Assembly: GCA_947173915.1 (NCBI GenBank)
Contig: CAMWGZ010000056.1
Coordinates: forward strand, 1-7,578
From: an uncultured Alistipes sp.
GTDB taxonomy: Bacteria; Bacteroidota; Bacteroidia; Bacteroidales; Rikenellaceae
Direction of reading: 5' to 3'
Length of the DNA stretch: 7,578 nt
Under the pieces are notes generated by a model, which was not told the origin of the DNA, did no database searches, and saw nothing but the letters and a program-made list of their open reading frames with translations. Positions 1 through 5,370 of the stretch are shown in pieces; position 1 is the stretch's first letter; each line of letters starts with the position of its first letter. A program made the position numbers and the translations under genes.

Positions 1-614
1 AGGAGGCGGAGCGGACCGAAGCGCCCCCCGCAACCGTTCAACGCCCCGGACCCGCGCCGGAGACCGCAGAAGCAGCCACCCCGGCCCGAACGCCGCCCGA
101 AACTGCGGCACCGCCCCCGACGGAGTCCGCCGCCCGGCCACGCCCCGCGCGTCTGGCATCGGGATTCTCGCTCTCGGAGCTGATCAGCGGCAACGCTCCG
201 GAAACGGCCGCCGCAGCCGACGATCAGGCTCCGCGCCCGACAGCGGCCGCGACGATCGACCCCCGCAGCGCCGAAAAGCTCGAAGCGGCCCGCCCGCGCA
301 TCCTTGCGCTCGTTCGCGAATCGCGCCCCCGCTTCGTCGCCGCCTTCGAGCCGATGAAGTTCCGGGGCCATGCGATCCTGATCGCCGTAGCCTCCGAAGC
401 GCTGCGCGAGGAGATCCTCCGCAACCGCACCGAACTGCTGCTGCGCATCGCCGAGAGCGCCGGCATCGAGGGGATGCTGGAGCTGGAGGTAACGGTCAGC
501 GAGGAGATCCGGGCCGCCCGCCCCATCAAGCTCGAGGACCGGGTGCGCCACATGACCGAAAAGAACCCGCTGCTGGTCGAACTGCGCCGGGCGCTCGACC
601 TGGAAACGGAATAA
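1..614 (+). CDS. dnaX: DNA polymerase III subunit gamma/tau, C-terminal part (5' end outside window)
   Basis: This is the last 203 residues of an open frame entering from the left edge (first complete codon at 3, stop TAA 612-614). The first ~75 residues are a low-complexity Pro/Ala/Glu/Thr linker. A short motif (FSLSELISG) follows, then a compact ~115-residue domain beginning near [16 protein letters not shown] and ending [17 protein letters not shown]. The ending, with its KNP..EL...LDLE pattern, resembles the tail of Bacteroidetes DnaX proteins as I remember them. In that family the N-terminal AAA+ clamp-loader core, which would lie upstream of this window, loads the beta sliding clamp, and the tau tail contacts polymerase alpha and helicase. 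The only internal ATG that gives a decent separate ORF (354) lies inside the conserved tail, so I do not treat it as a gene start. The catalytic core is not visible, so the name rests on the tail, linker architecture and length; another linker-containing protein cannot be fully excluded. Confidence 0.72.
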   Translation, partial: EAERTEAPPATVQRPGPAPETAEAATPARTPPETAAPPPTESAARPRPARLASGFSLSELISGNAPETAAAADDQAPRPTAAATIDPRSAEKLEAARPRILALVRESRPRFVAAFEPMKFRGHAILIAVASEALREEILRNRTELLLRIAESAGIEGMLELEVTVSEEIRAARPIKLEDRVRHMTEKNPLLVELRRALDLETE

Positions 615-723
615 CCGCACCGCCTCCGCAGGCCGGACGCAGAGACGACCTCCGCCCGGGCCGCCCGAAGCGAGAGGAGGATGCCTTGAAAACGAACAAA
701 AAAACGAAAAACAAAGACACGAT
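615..723 (+). promoter_or_regulatory. dnaX-tyrS intergenic spacer with A-rich tyrS leader
   Basis: This 109-base gap has a GC-rich first half and an A-rich, T-poor second half (about 688-722) directly before the tyrS ATG. I see no TAnnTTTG box and no hairpin followed by a T-run, so tyrS is probably transcribed by read-through from dnaX. A-rich, unstructured leaders are thought to replace Shine-Dalgarno pairing in Bacteroidetes, and this stretch fits that role. The only purine-rich SD-like string (GAGGAGG, ending at 680) sits about 43 bases from the tyrS start, directly against a two-codon ATG-CCT-TGA, and is too far away to serve tyrS. Confidence 0.35.
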
Positions 724-2019
724 ATGGCAAACAAAGATTTCATCGAAGAACTGACCTGGCGCGGCATGATCCACACGGTCATGCCCGGCACCGAGGAGGA
801 GCTCCGCAAGGGGATGGCGACGGCCTACCTGGGTATCGACCCGACGGCCGATTCGCTGCACATCGGCCACCTGGTCGGCGTAATGATCCTCAAGCACTTC
901 CAGCTCTGCGGCCACCGACCCATCGCCCTGGTGGGCGGCGCGACCGGCATGATCGGCGACCCGAGCGGCAAATCACAGGAGCGCAACCTGCTCGACGAGA
1001 AGACACTGCGCCACAACCAGGAGGCGATCAAGCGGCAGCTGGCCAAGCTGCTCGACTTCGAGTCGCAGGCGCCCAACGCCGCCATGATGGTCAATAACTA
1101 CGACTGGATGAAGGAGTTCTCGTTCCTGGAGTTCATCCGCGACATCGGCAAGCTCATTACCGTCAATTACATGATGGCCAAGGACTCCGTGAAGAAACGC
1201 TTCAACGGCGAGGGCGACGGCATGTCGTTCACGGAGTTTACCTACCAGCTGGTCCAGGGCTACGACTTCCTGCACCTCTACCAGACGCAGAACTGCAAGC
1301 TGCAGCTGGGCGGCGCCGACCAGTGGGGCAACATCACCACCGGCACGGAGCTGATCCGCCGCAAGGCGGGAGGCGAGGCCTTCGCCCTGACCTGTCCGCT
1401 CATTACCAAGGCCGACGGCACGAAGTTCGGCAAGACCGAGAGCGGCAACGTGTGGCTCGACGCGCGCTACACCTCGCCCTACAAGTTCTACCAGTTCTGG
1501 CTCAACACCAGCGACGAGGATGCCAAGCGCTACATCCGGATCTTCACGCTGCTCGACCGCGAGACGATCGAGGCGCTGATCGCCGAGCACGACGCGGCAC
1601 CCCACCTGCGGGTGTTACAGAAGCGGCTCGCCCGCGAGATTACCGTGATGATCCACTCCGAGGCGGAGTACGAAAAGGCGGTCGAGGCATCGAACATACT
1701 CTTCGGCGGCGCGACCTCCGAAGCGCTCCGCCGGCTGGACGAGCAGACGCTGCTCCAGGTGTTCGAGGGCGTTCCCCAGTTCCGCATCGCCCGCGAGGAG
1801 CTTTCCGGGCTTCCCTTCATCGAGCTGTGCGCCGAGAAGACGGCCGTCTTCCCCTCGAAGGGCGAGTGCCGCAAGATGGTGCAGGCGGGAGGCGTGTCGC
1901 TCAACAAGGAGAAGATCGCCGACCCGATGCGGCCGCTCGGCCCGGAGGATCTGCTGGGCGGCAAATACCTGCTCGTGCAGAAAGGCAAGAAGAACTACTA
2001 CCTGGTCATCGCCGAATAA
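724..2019 (+). CDS. tyrS: Tyrosyl-tRNA synthetase
   Basis: A 431-residue cytosolic class I aminoacyl-tRNA synthetase that activates tyrosine with ATP and charges tRNA-Tyr. The HIGH signature is exact at residues 46-49, within [14 protein letters not shown]. The tyrosine-site region reads [14 protein letters not shown], followed by GGADQWGN at 196-203. The KMSKS loop is the KFGKT form (234-238), followed by a W(L)D pattern, as in the E. coli-type TyrS group. The C-terminal ~60 residues form an S4 RNA-binding domain ([19 protein letters not shown]) ending in a short beta tail. The length matches the family norm of about 420-430. ATG 724 is chosen because it gives the usual N-terminus a few residues before the first helix and no other in-frame start lies close upstream. 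The gene is probably cotranscribed with dnaX and is followed one base later by folB. No T-box or other leader control is visible. Confidence 0.98.
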   Translation: MANKDFIEELTWRGMIHTVMPGTEEELRKGMATAYLGIDPTADSLHIGHLVGVMILKHFQLCGHRPIALVGGATGMIGDPSGKSQERNLLDEKTLRHNQEAIKRQLAKLLDFESQAPNAAMMVNNYDWMKEFSFLEFIRDIGKLITVNYMMAKDSVKKRFNGEGDGMSFTEFTYQLVQGYDFLHLYQTQNCKLQLGGADQWGNITTGTELIRRKAGGEAFALTCPLITKADGTKFGKTESGNVWLDARYTSPYKFYQFWLNTSDEDAKRYIRIFTLLDRETIEALIAEHDAAPHLRVLQKRLAREITVMIHSEAEYEKAVEASNILFGGATSEALRRLDEQTLLQVFEGVPQFRIAREELSGLPFIELCAEKTAVFPSKGECRKMVQAGGVSLNKEKIADPMRPLGPEDLLGGKYLLVQKGKKNYYLVIAE

Positions 2020-2020
2020 C

Positions 2021-2374
2021 ATGGAATACACCATCATCCTGGACCGGATGGAGTTCCGGGCCTTCCACGGCTGCTACGACCTGGAGCAGAAGGTCGGCAA
2101 CCGCTTCACGGTCGATCTCGAGATCACGGCCGAACTGGGCGACGTGGCCCGCGAGGACTGCGTGGAGAAGGCGGTGAACTACCTGTGGGTCTATGAGACC
2201 GTGCGCGAGCAGATGCGCACCACGCAACGGACCATCGAACGGGTGGCGACCAACATCATCGACGCGCTCTACGACCGCTTTCCGCAGATTCGCCGCATCC
2301 GCTGCAAGGTGTCGAAACTGGCTCCGCCGCTGGGCGGCAAGCTCGACCGCGTCAGCGTGGTGCTGGAACGATAG
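2021..2374 (+). CDS. folB: Dihydroneopterin aldolase
   Basis: A 117-residue enzyme of tetrahydrofolate synthesis. It cleaves 7,8-dihydroneopterin to 6-hydroxymethyl-7,8-dihydropterin and glycolaldehyde, and the family acts as a homo-octamer in the cytosol. It aligns by eye over its full length with the S. aureus enzyme: FHGCYDLEQKVGNRF carries the catalytic-site Glu22, VNYLWVYE carries Tyr54, TIERVA carries the pterin-anchoring Glu73, and CKVSKLAPPLGG carries the catalytic Lys99. These are the family's key residues, so the protein looks active. The start lies one base after the tyrS stop, so translation is probably coupled to tyrS. A strong hairpin terminator begins 18 bases after the stop, so folB closes this transcription unit. 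The convergent neighbour pabA contributes the other half of folate precursor supply. Confidence 0.95.
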   Translation: MEYTIILDRMEFRAFHGCYDLEQKVGNRFTVDLEITAELGDVAREDCVEKAVNYLWVYETVREQMRTTQRTIERVATNIIDALYDRFPQIRRIRCKVSKLAPPLGGKLDRVSVVLER

Positions 2375-2392
2375 CGCAGGAACAGATACGAG

Positions 2393-2426
2393 AAACCCCC
2401 TTTCCCGACAACGGAGAGGGGGTTTT
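2393..2426. terminator. Bidirectional intrinsic terminator between folB and pabA
   Basis: A 13-bp stem (2393-2405 with 2413-2425, one G-T wobble) encloses a 7-base loop. The core is AAACCCCCT pairing with AGGGGGTTT. On the plus strand the stem runs into TTTT, and on the minus strand the matching A-tract becomes a T-tract. It starts 18 bases after the folB stop and lies 19 bases past the pabA stop, so it can end both convergent transcripts. Confidence 0.88.
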
Positions 2427-2445
2427 CATTGCAACCGGCCGGCCG

Positions 2446-3039
2446 TCAGCGGCGCGCACCGAGCGTCGCGAGCCAGTTGCGGAACATCCGCCCGCCGCAG
2501 TCGGAGATGCACGACTCGGGGTGGAACTGCACCCCGTGCAGGGGGAGCGAGCGGTGGCGCAGCGACATGACATCGCCCTGCTCGTCGCACGAGGTCACGA
2601 CCAGCTCTTCGGGCAGCGAACGGCGGGCGACCGTCCACGAATGGTAGCGCCCCACCACCGGCGCACGCTCCATCCCGCGAAAAAGGGGATCGGAGAAATC
2701 CACGTCGCACAGCGTGGTGGCGTGGCCGTGCAGCGGCGCGGCAAGCTGCACGAGCTGCGCGCCGAAGGCCTCGGCCAGCGCCTGATGGCCCAGGCAGATC
2801 CCCAGAGCGGGGATCCGTTCGCGGACGATCCGCCCGATGGCCGGCAGCAGCAGCCCCGCCTCGCGGGGGATCCCCGGACCGGGCGAGAGCAGGATCCCGT
2901 CGTAACTCCCGAGCGCGGCGAGGTCGATCCGGTCGTTGGGGCGCACCTCGACCGCCCCCACGCCGGGAGCTTCGCGCAAGAACTGCACGGCGTTGTACAC
3001 GAACGAATCGTGATTATCTATGACCAAAATGCTTTTCAT
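2446..3039 (-). CDS. pabA: Glutamine amidotransferase component II of aminodeoxychorismate / anthranilate synthase
   Basis: A class I (triad) glutamine amidotransferase of 197 residues from the chosen start. It hydrolyses glutamine and passes ammonia to a chorismate-using partner (PabB for p-aminobenzoate, TrpE for anthranilate). The nucleophile elbow is GICLGHQA (Cys82), the triad is completed in VQFHPES (His173, Glu175), and the oxyanion loop is LSPGPG (51-56). NHDSFVYN near the N-terminus and RYHSW are typical of PabA/TrpG. A GTG six bases upstream (3045) would add Met-Val, but it overlaps the -7 promoter box, so ATG 3039 (MKSILVID) is preferred. No pabB, trpE or other trp gene lies in the window. 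The convergent folB makes a folate role plausible, but single proteins often serve both pathways, so pabA versus trpG is undecided. The length is normal and no key residue is missing. Confidence 0.92.
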   Translation of the reverse strand: MKSILVIDNHDSFVYNAVQFLREAPGVGAVEVRPNDRIDLAALGSYDGILLSPGPGIPREAGLLLPAIGRIVRERIPALGICLGHQALAEAFGAQLVQLAAPLHGHATTLCDVDFSDPLFRGMERAPVVGRYHSWTVARRSLPEELVVTSCDEQGDVMSLRHRSLPLHGVQFHPESCISDCGGRMFRNWLATLGARR

Positions 3040-3044
3040 GACCA

Positions 3045-3052
3045 CAAAGATA
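3045..3052 (-). promoter_or_regulatory. pabA promoter -7 box (TATCTTTG), nearly abutting the ATG
   Basis: On the minus strand, TATCTTTG matches the Bacteroidetes consensus TAnnTTTG exactly and ends only five bases before the ATG at 3039. With the family's usual spacing, transcription would begin about 3-5 bases downstream of the box, near 3040-3042. That gives an mRNA with essentially no 5' leader. I see no convincing -33 TTG about 20 bases upstream. Confidence 0.55.
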
Positions 3053-3098
3053 AACTTTTTCCCATCTCCGGCTTCGTCTCGGGCGCTCTTGCCGCACC

Positions 3099-3146
3099 AA
3101 AACGCAAGCGAGCTTGCTTTTGCCCCTCTGCTTATTCGTATCTTTA
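3099..3146 (+). repeat. Palindromic promoter-like repeat, copy A (degenerate)
   Basis: The unit runs AAAAC, then the near-perfect palindrome GCAAGCGAGCTTGC (3104-3117), then TTTTGCCCC, then GCTTATTCG and TATCTTTA (3139-3146). It matches copy B 75 bases downstream at nearly every position, apart from a two-base length difference after TTTTGCCC, the central dinucleotide (GA here, TC in copy B) and the final base of the box. Both the A at the end of the box and the 22-base spacing from the TTG in the palindrome arm (3114-3116) depart from promoter consensus, so this copy probably does not initiate well. It is not inside any gene. Confidence 0.75.
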
Positions 3147-3170
3147 ACTTCGTTTTAGATACTCCCGCTC

Positions 3171-3219
3171 GGCAAAACGCAAGCTCGCTTGCTTTTGCCC
3201 TCGCTTATTCGTATCTTTG
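3171..3219 (+). repeat. Palindromic promoter-bearing repeat, copy B (intact)
   Basis: An inverted repeat, GGCAAAA-C-GCAAGC / GCTTGC-TTTTGCC (3171-3199), has 13 pairs, one unpaired C at 3178 and a central TC. It is followed directly by TCGCTTATTCG and TATCTTTG (3212-3219). The downstream half of the palindrome supplies the TTG (3189-3191) that acts as the -33 element of the cvpA promoter. Because the palindrome lies upstream of the expected start of transcription, it would act on DNA (protein binding or cruciform), not as an RNA hairpin of the cvpA message. An alternative reading is a small terminator flanked by A and T tracts that blocks read-through in either direction. Confidence 0.8.
3189..3219 (+). 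promoter_or_regulatory. Promoter of the cvpA-rsgA-trmH-aminotransferase operon
   Basis: A -33 TTG (3189-3191) is separated by 20 bases from a perfect TAnnTTTG box, TATCTTTG (3212-3219). This is the arrangement used by the Bacteroidetes primary sigma factor. Transcription should start near 3222-3224, giving a leader of about 22 bases before the cvpA ATG. That leader contains an AAGGA string (3234-3238), six bases from the ATG, a weak Shine-Dalgarno-like sequence unusual for this phylum. Confidence 0.8.
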
Positions 3220-3244
3220 CCGCTAATAAATTCAAGGAATCTCA

Positions 3245-3775
3245 ATGAGTATCATCGACCTGATCGTGGGGGCCGCCCTGGCATGGGCCTTGTTCAGCGG
3301 GTGGCGCCAGGGGCTGATCCTGCAACTCTGCTCGCTCGCGGGCATCGTGCTGGCCGTGTGGCTGGGCATACGCCTGGGTCCCGAGGCGGGAAGGCTGCTC
3401 CATCTGGAGGAGGAGTTCGCCCCGGCGGGCGGCTTTCTGGCGGTCTTCGTCGCCGTGCTCATCGCCGTCGGCATCGCGGGCCGGCTGCTGCGGCGGGTGT
3501 TCCACTTCGCCGGCTTCGGCATTCTCGACCGGCTGTCGGGAGCGGTCGTGGCGGCACTCAAGACAATCGTGATCCTCAGCCTGACGGCCTCGGCCTTCGA
3601 CGACCTCAACCGCGACGGTGCCTTCGTCAGCGAAGAGACGCTCGAACGCTCCGTCTGCTACCGCCCGCTGGTGGGGCTGACCGACACGCTCTTCCCCTTC
3701 CTCGAACGCGCCAAGGAGCGGATCATCTCCGCCGACGAAACCCGGGAGTTATGGAACGGACTTTCACAGGAATAG
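3245..3775 (+). CDS. cvpA: CvpA family inner-membrane protein
   Basis: A 176-residue predicted integral membrane protein. Four hydrophobic segments are visible at about residues 3-18, 24-43, 61-79 and 97-116, followed by a ~60-residue soluble C-terminal tail (EETLERSVCYRPLVGL...). The features shared with the CvpA / colicin V production family are the N-terminal IDLIVGAALAW...GWRQGLILQL, with a charged RQG turn between helices 1 and 2, and FGILDRLSGAVVAALKT before helix 4. The family was named for a role in colicin V export in E. coli. Its molecular function is unsettled, with links to envelope integrity and stress tolerance, so no reaction can be given. The gene opens an operon, its start follows a clear promoter and short leader, and its last 25 bases overlap the rsgA start in another frame. 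No signal peptide other than the first membrane helix is seen. Confidence 0.88.
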   Translation: MSIIDLIVGAALAWALFSGWRQGLILQLCSLAGIVLAVWLGIRLGPEAGRLLHLEEEFAPAGGFLAVFVAVLIAVGIAGRLLRRVFHFAGFGILDRLSGAVVAALKTIVILSLTASAFDDLNRDGAFVSEETLERSVCYRPLVGLTDTLFPFLERAKERIISADETRELWNGLSQE

Positions 3776-4680
3776 TGCTCCGCGCCACGGGCAGCTGGTA
3801 CGACGTGCTGACCGACGAGGGCCAGGCGATCCGGTGCCGCATCCGGGGGCGGCTGCGCCTCAAGGGGGTGCGCTCGACCAATCCGGTGGTCGTGGGCGAC
3901 CGCATCGCGGGCGAGACGGACGAAGAGGGCGTCGGCAACATCTGCGAGATAGCGCCCCGCCGCAACTACATCATCCGCCGCGCCTCGAACCTCTCGAAGG
4001 AGTCGCACATCATCGCCGCCAACATCGACCAAGCGCTGCTGGCGGTCACGCTCTTCTCGCCGACGACCGCCCCCGAATTCATCGACCGCTTCCTGGTCAC
4101 GTGCGAGGCCTACCGCGTGCCCGTCACGATCCTGCTGGCCAAGGCCGATCTGGCGGCCCGGGAACCGGAGGCCGTCGCCGCGTTCGAAGCCGTATATCGC
4201 AGCGCCGGCTATCAGGTCATCGAGGTCTCGGCGCTGGAGGGCACGGGAGTGGATCGGGTGCGCGCACTGCTCGCGGGGCGCACCACACTGCTGGCCGGCA
4301 ACTCGGGCGTGGGCAAATCGACCCTCGCCGGAGCCGTCGAGCCGGGCCTCGACATCCGCACGGGCAGCATCTCCGAAAGCCACCACAAAGGCCGGCACAC
4401 CACCACCTTCTCGACCATGTACCCCCTCTCCGAAGGGGGTTACCTGATCGACACGCCCGGCATCAAGGGGTTCGGGCTGATCGACATAGACGACACGGAG
4501 CTGTGGCACTACTTCCCCGAGATGATGCGCCGCGCCTCCGACTGCCGCTTCTACAACTGCACCCACACCCACGAACCGGGCTGCGCCGTGCGCGAGGCGG
4601 TCGAACGGGGCGAGATCGCGCCGTCGCGCTTCGAAAGTTACCTCAAAATGCTCGACGACGATGACAAATACCGCAAATAG
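3751..4680 (+). CDS. rsgA: Ribosome small subunit-dependent GTPase A
   Basis: A 309-residue circularly permuted GTPase that assists late 30S subunit maturation. An N-terminal OB-fold (about 1-70: FTGIVLRATGSWYDVL, RCRIRGRLRLKG, PVVVGD) is followed by the permuted G domain, with G4 first (LLAKAD, 130-133), then G1/P-loop GNSGVGKST (183-191), the KGRHTTT switch I region (213-219) and G3 DTPG (234-237). A C-terminal zinc motif has Cys265, Cys270, His272 and Cys278 (C-X4-C-X-H-X5-C). G4 reads AKAD instead of NKxD; the first position varies in this family. The frame stays open upstream to 3217, but that part lies over cvpA and lacks family similarity. ATG 3751 gives the normal N-terminus. The gene overlaps cvpA by 25 bases and trmH by 20, so translational coupling is likely. 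Confidence 0.96.
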   Translation: MERTFTGIVLRATGSWYDVLTDEGQAIRCRIRGRLRLKGVRSTNPVVVGDRIAGETDEEGVGNICEIAPRRNYIIRRASNLSKESHIIAANIDQALLAVTLFSPTTAPEFIDRFLVTCEAYRVPVTILLAKADLAAREPEAVAAFEAVYRSAGYQVIEVSALEGTGVDRVRALLAGRTTLLAGNSGVGKSTLAGAVEPGLDIRTGSISESHHKGRHTTTFSTMYPLSEGGYLIDTPGIKGFGLIDIDDTELWHYFPEMMRRASDCRFYNCTHTHEPGCAVREAVERGEIAPSRFESYLKMLDDDDKYRK

Positions 4681-5353
4681 ACCGCTCGAATGGTATGCCG
4701 AGCGGACGGCCTGGCTCTCGGAATTCATGTCCGAAGAGCGGCAGCAGGTCCTGCGCCGCACGCTCGACCGGCGGACCCGCTACATGACCATCCTCACGGA
4801 AAACACCTACCACGCGCAGAACGCCTCGGCGCTCGTGCGCCACTGCGAGGCGTTCGGGCTGCAGGACATACACACCGTCGAGGACCGCTGCGCGTTCAGC
4901 CCCAACCTGAGCATCGTGCGCGGCACCGACAAGTGGATCGACTTCCGCCGCCACGCCTCCACCGCCGAGGCGCTCGGCGCGCTGAAGGCGCAGGGCTACC
5001 GCATCGTGGCGACCACGCCCCACCGCGAAGACACCACCCCCGAGACGTTCGATGTCGCGGCCGGTCCCTTCGCGCTGGTCTTCGGGACCGAGCACGCCGG
5101 CATCTCGGAGGAGGTCGTCGCCTCGGCCGACGAGTTCCTGCGCATCCCGATGTGCGGCATGGTCGAAAGCCTCAACGTCTCCGCCTCGGCCGCGATCCTG
5201 ATCTACATGCTCTCGACCCGCATGCGGGAGCAGGTCGCCGGGTGGCGGCTCTCCGAAGAGGAGCGCGCCGAGATCCTCTACCGCTGGAGCTACGCCAGCG
5301 TGCAGGATGCCGAGGCCATCCTGCAGCGCAAATACCCGAACGATCCCAAGTGA
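4661..5353 (+). CDS. trmH: SpoU/TrmH (SPOUT) tRNA 2'-O-ribose methyltransferase, probably Gm18
   Basis: A 230-residue SAM-dependent methyltransferase of the trefoil-knot SPOUT class. All three SpoU motifs are present: motif 1 with Asn54 and catalytic-type Arg60 (ENTYHAQNASALVRHCEAFG), motif 2 FALVFGTEHAGIS (137-149), and motif 3 IPMCGMVESLNVSASAA (162-178), which carries the SAM-contacting knot. An N-terminal helical extension (1-40, with RRTLDRRTRYMTIL) and a C-terminal basic helical tail (about 195-225) match TrmH proper, which methylates G18 in the tRNA D-loop, more than the rRNA enzyme RlmB, which carries an extra N-terminal substrate-binding domain. The tRNA target is therefore inferred from architecture. 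The start lies inside the end of rsgA (20-base overlap), suggesting coupled translation. The stop TGA at 5351-5353 is 17 bases before the next gene. Confidence 0.92.
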   Translation: MTNTANRPLEWYAERTAWLSEFMSEERQQVLRRTLDRRTRYMTILTENTYHAQNASALVRHCEAFGLQDIHTVEDRCAFSPNLSIVRGTDKWIDFRRHASTAEALGALKAQGYRIVATTPHREDTTPETFDVAAGPFALVFGTEHAGISEEVVASADEFLRIPMCGMVESLNVSASAAILIYMLSTRMREQVAGWRLSEEERAEILYRWSYASVQDAEAILQRKYPNDPK

Positions 5354-5370
5354 AAAGAGTTTCGACAAAG

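Noticed and set aside
1..230. Pro/Ala-rich stretch considered as a tandem repeat or separate disordered protein
   Set aside because: It continues in frame into the conserved DnaX tail and shows no regular period, so it is best read as the DnaX linker.
681..689. A GGAGG-preceded ATG-CCT-TGA mini-frame upstream of tyrS
   Set aside because: It has two codons only, the purine run abuts the ATG with no spacer, and this phylum rarely uses Shine-Dalgarno pairing; it is most likely chance.
1323..2177. A 284-codon plus-strand frame spanning tyrS and folB, and similar frames at 3834-4664 and 5307-6638
   Set aside because: These are Arg/Pro/Ala-rich out-of-frame translations of genes with clear catalytic motifs.
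3020..3226. A 68-codon plus-strand frame across the cvpA upstream region
   Set aside because: It runs through both palindromic repeats and the promoter, so its repeated peptide (QNAS.LAF.) only reflects the DNA repeat. No leader or family support.
3217..3750. Upstream in-frame extension of rsgA giving a 487-residue protein
   Set aside because: The added 178 residues are an Arg/Gly-rich translation of cvpA in another frame. The RsgA OB-fold begins at ATG 3751, and cvpA is the coherent gene with membrane helices.
4421..4440. A 7-bp hairpin (ACCCCCT / AGGGGGT) resembling the folB terminator core
   Set aside because: It lies within rsgA, encodes conserved YPLSEGG just before the G3 region, and has no T-run after it.
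4690..5370. Upstream in-frame extension of the aminotransferase into a 626-residue protein
   Set aside because: The extra part is an Arg/His/Ala-rich shadow of trmH, which has all three SpoU motifs in its own frame.
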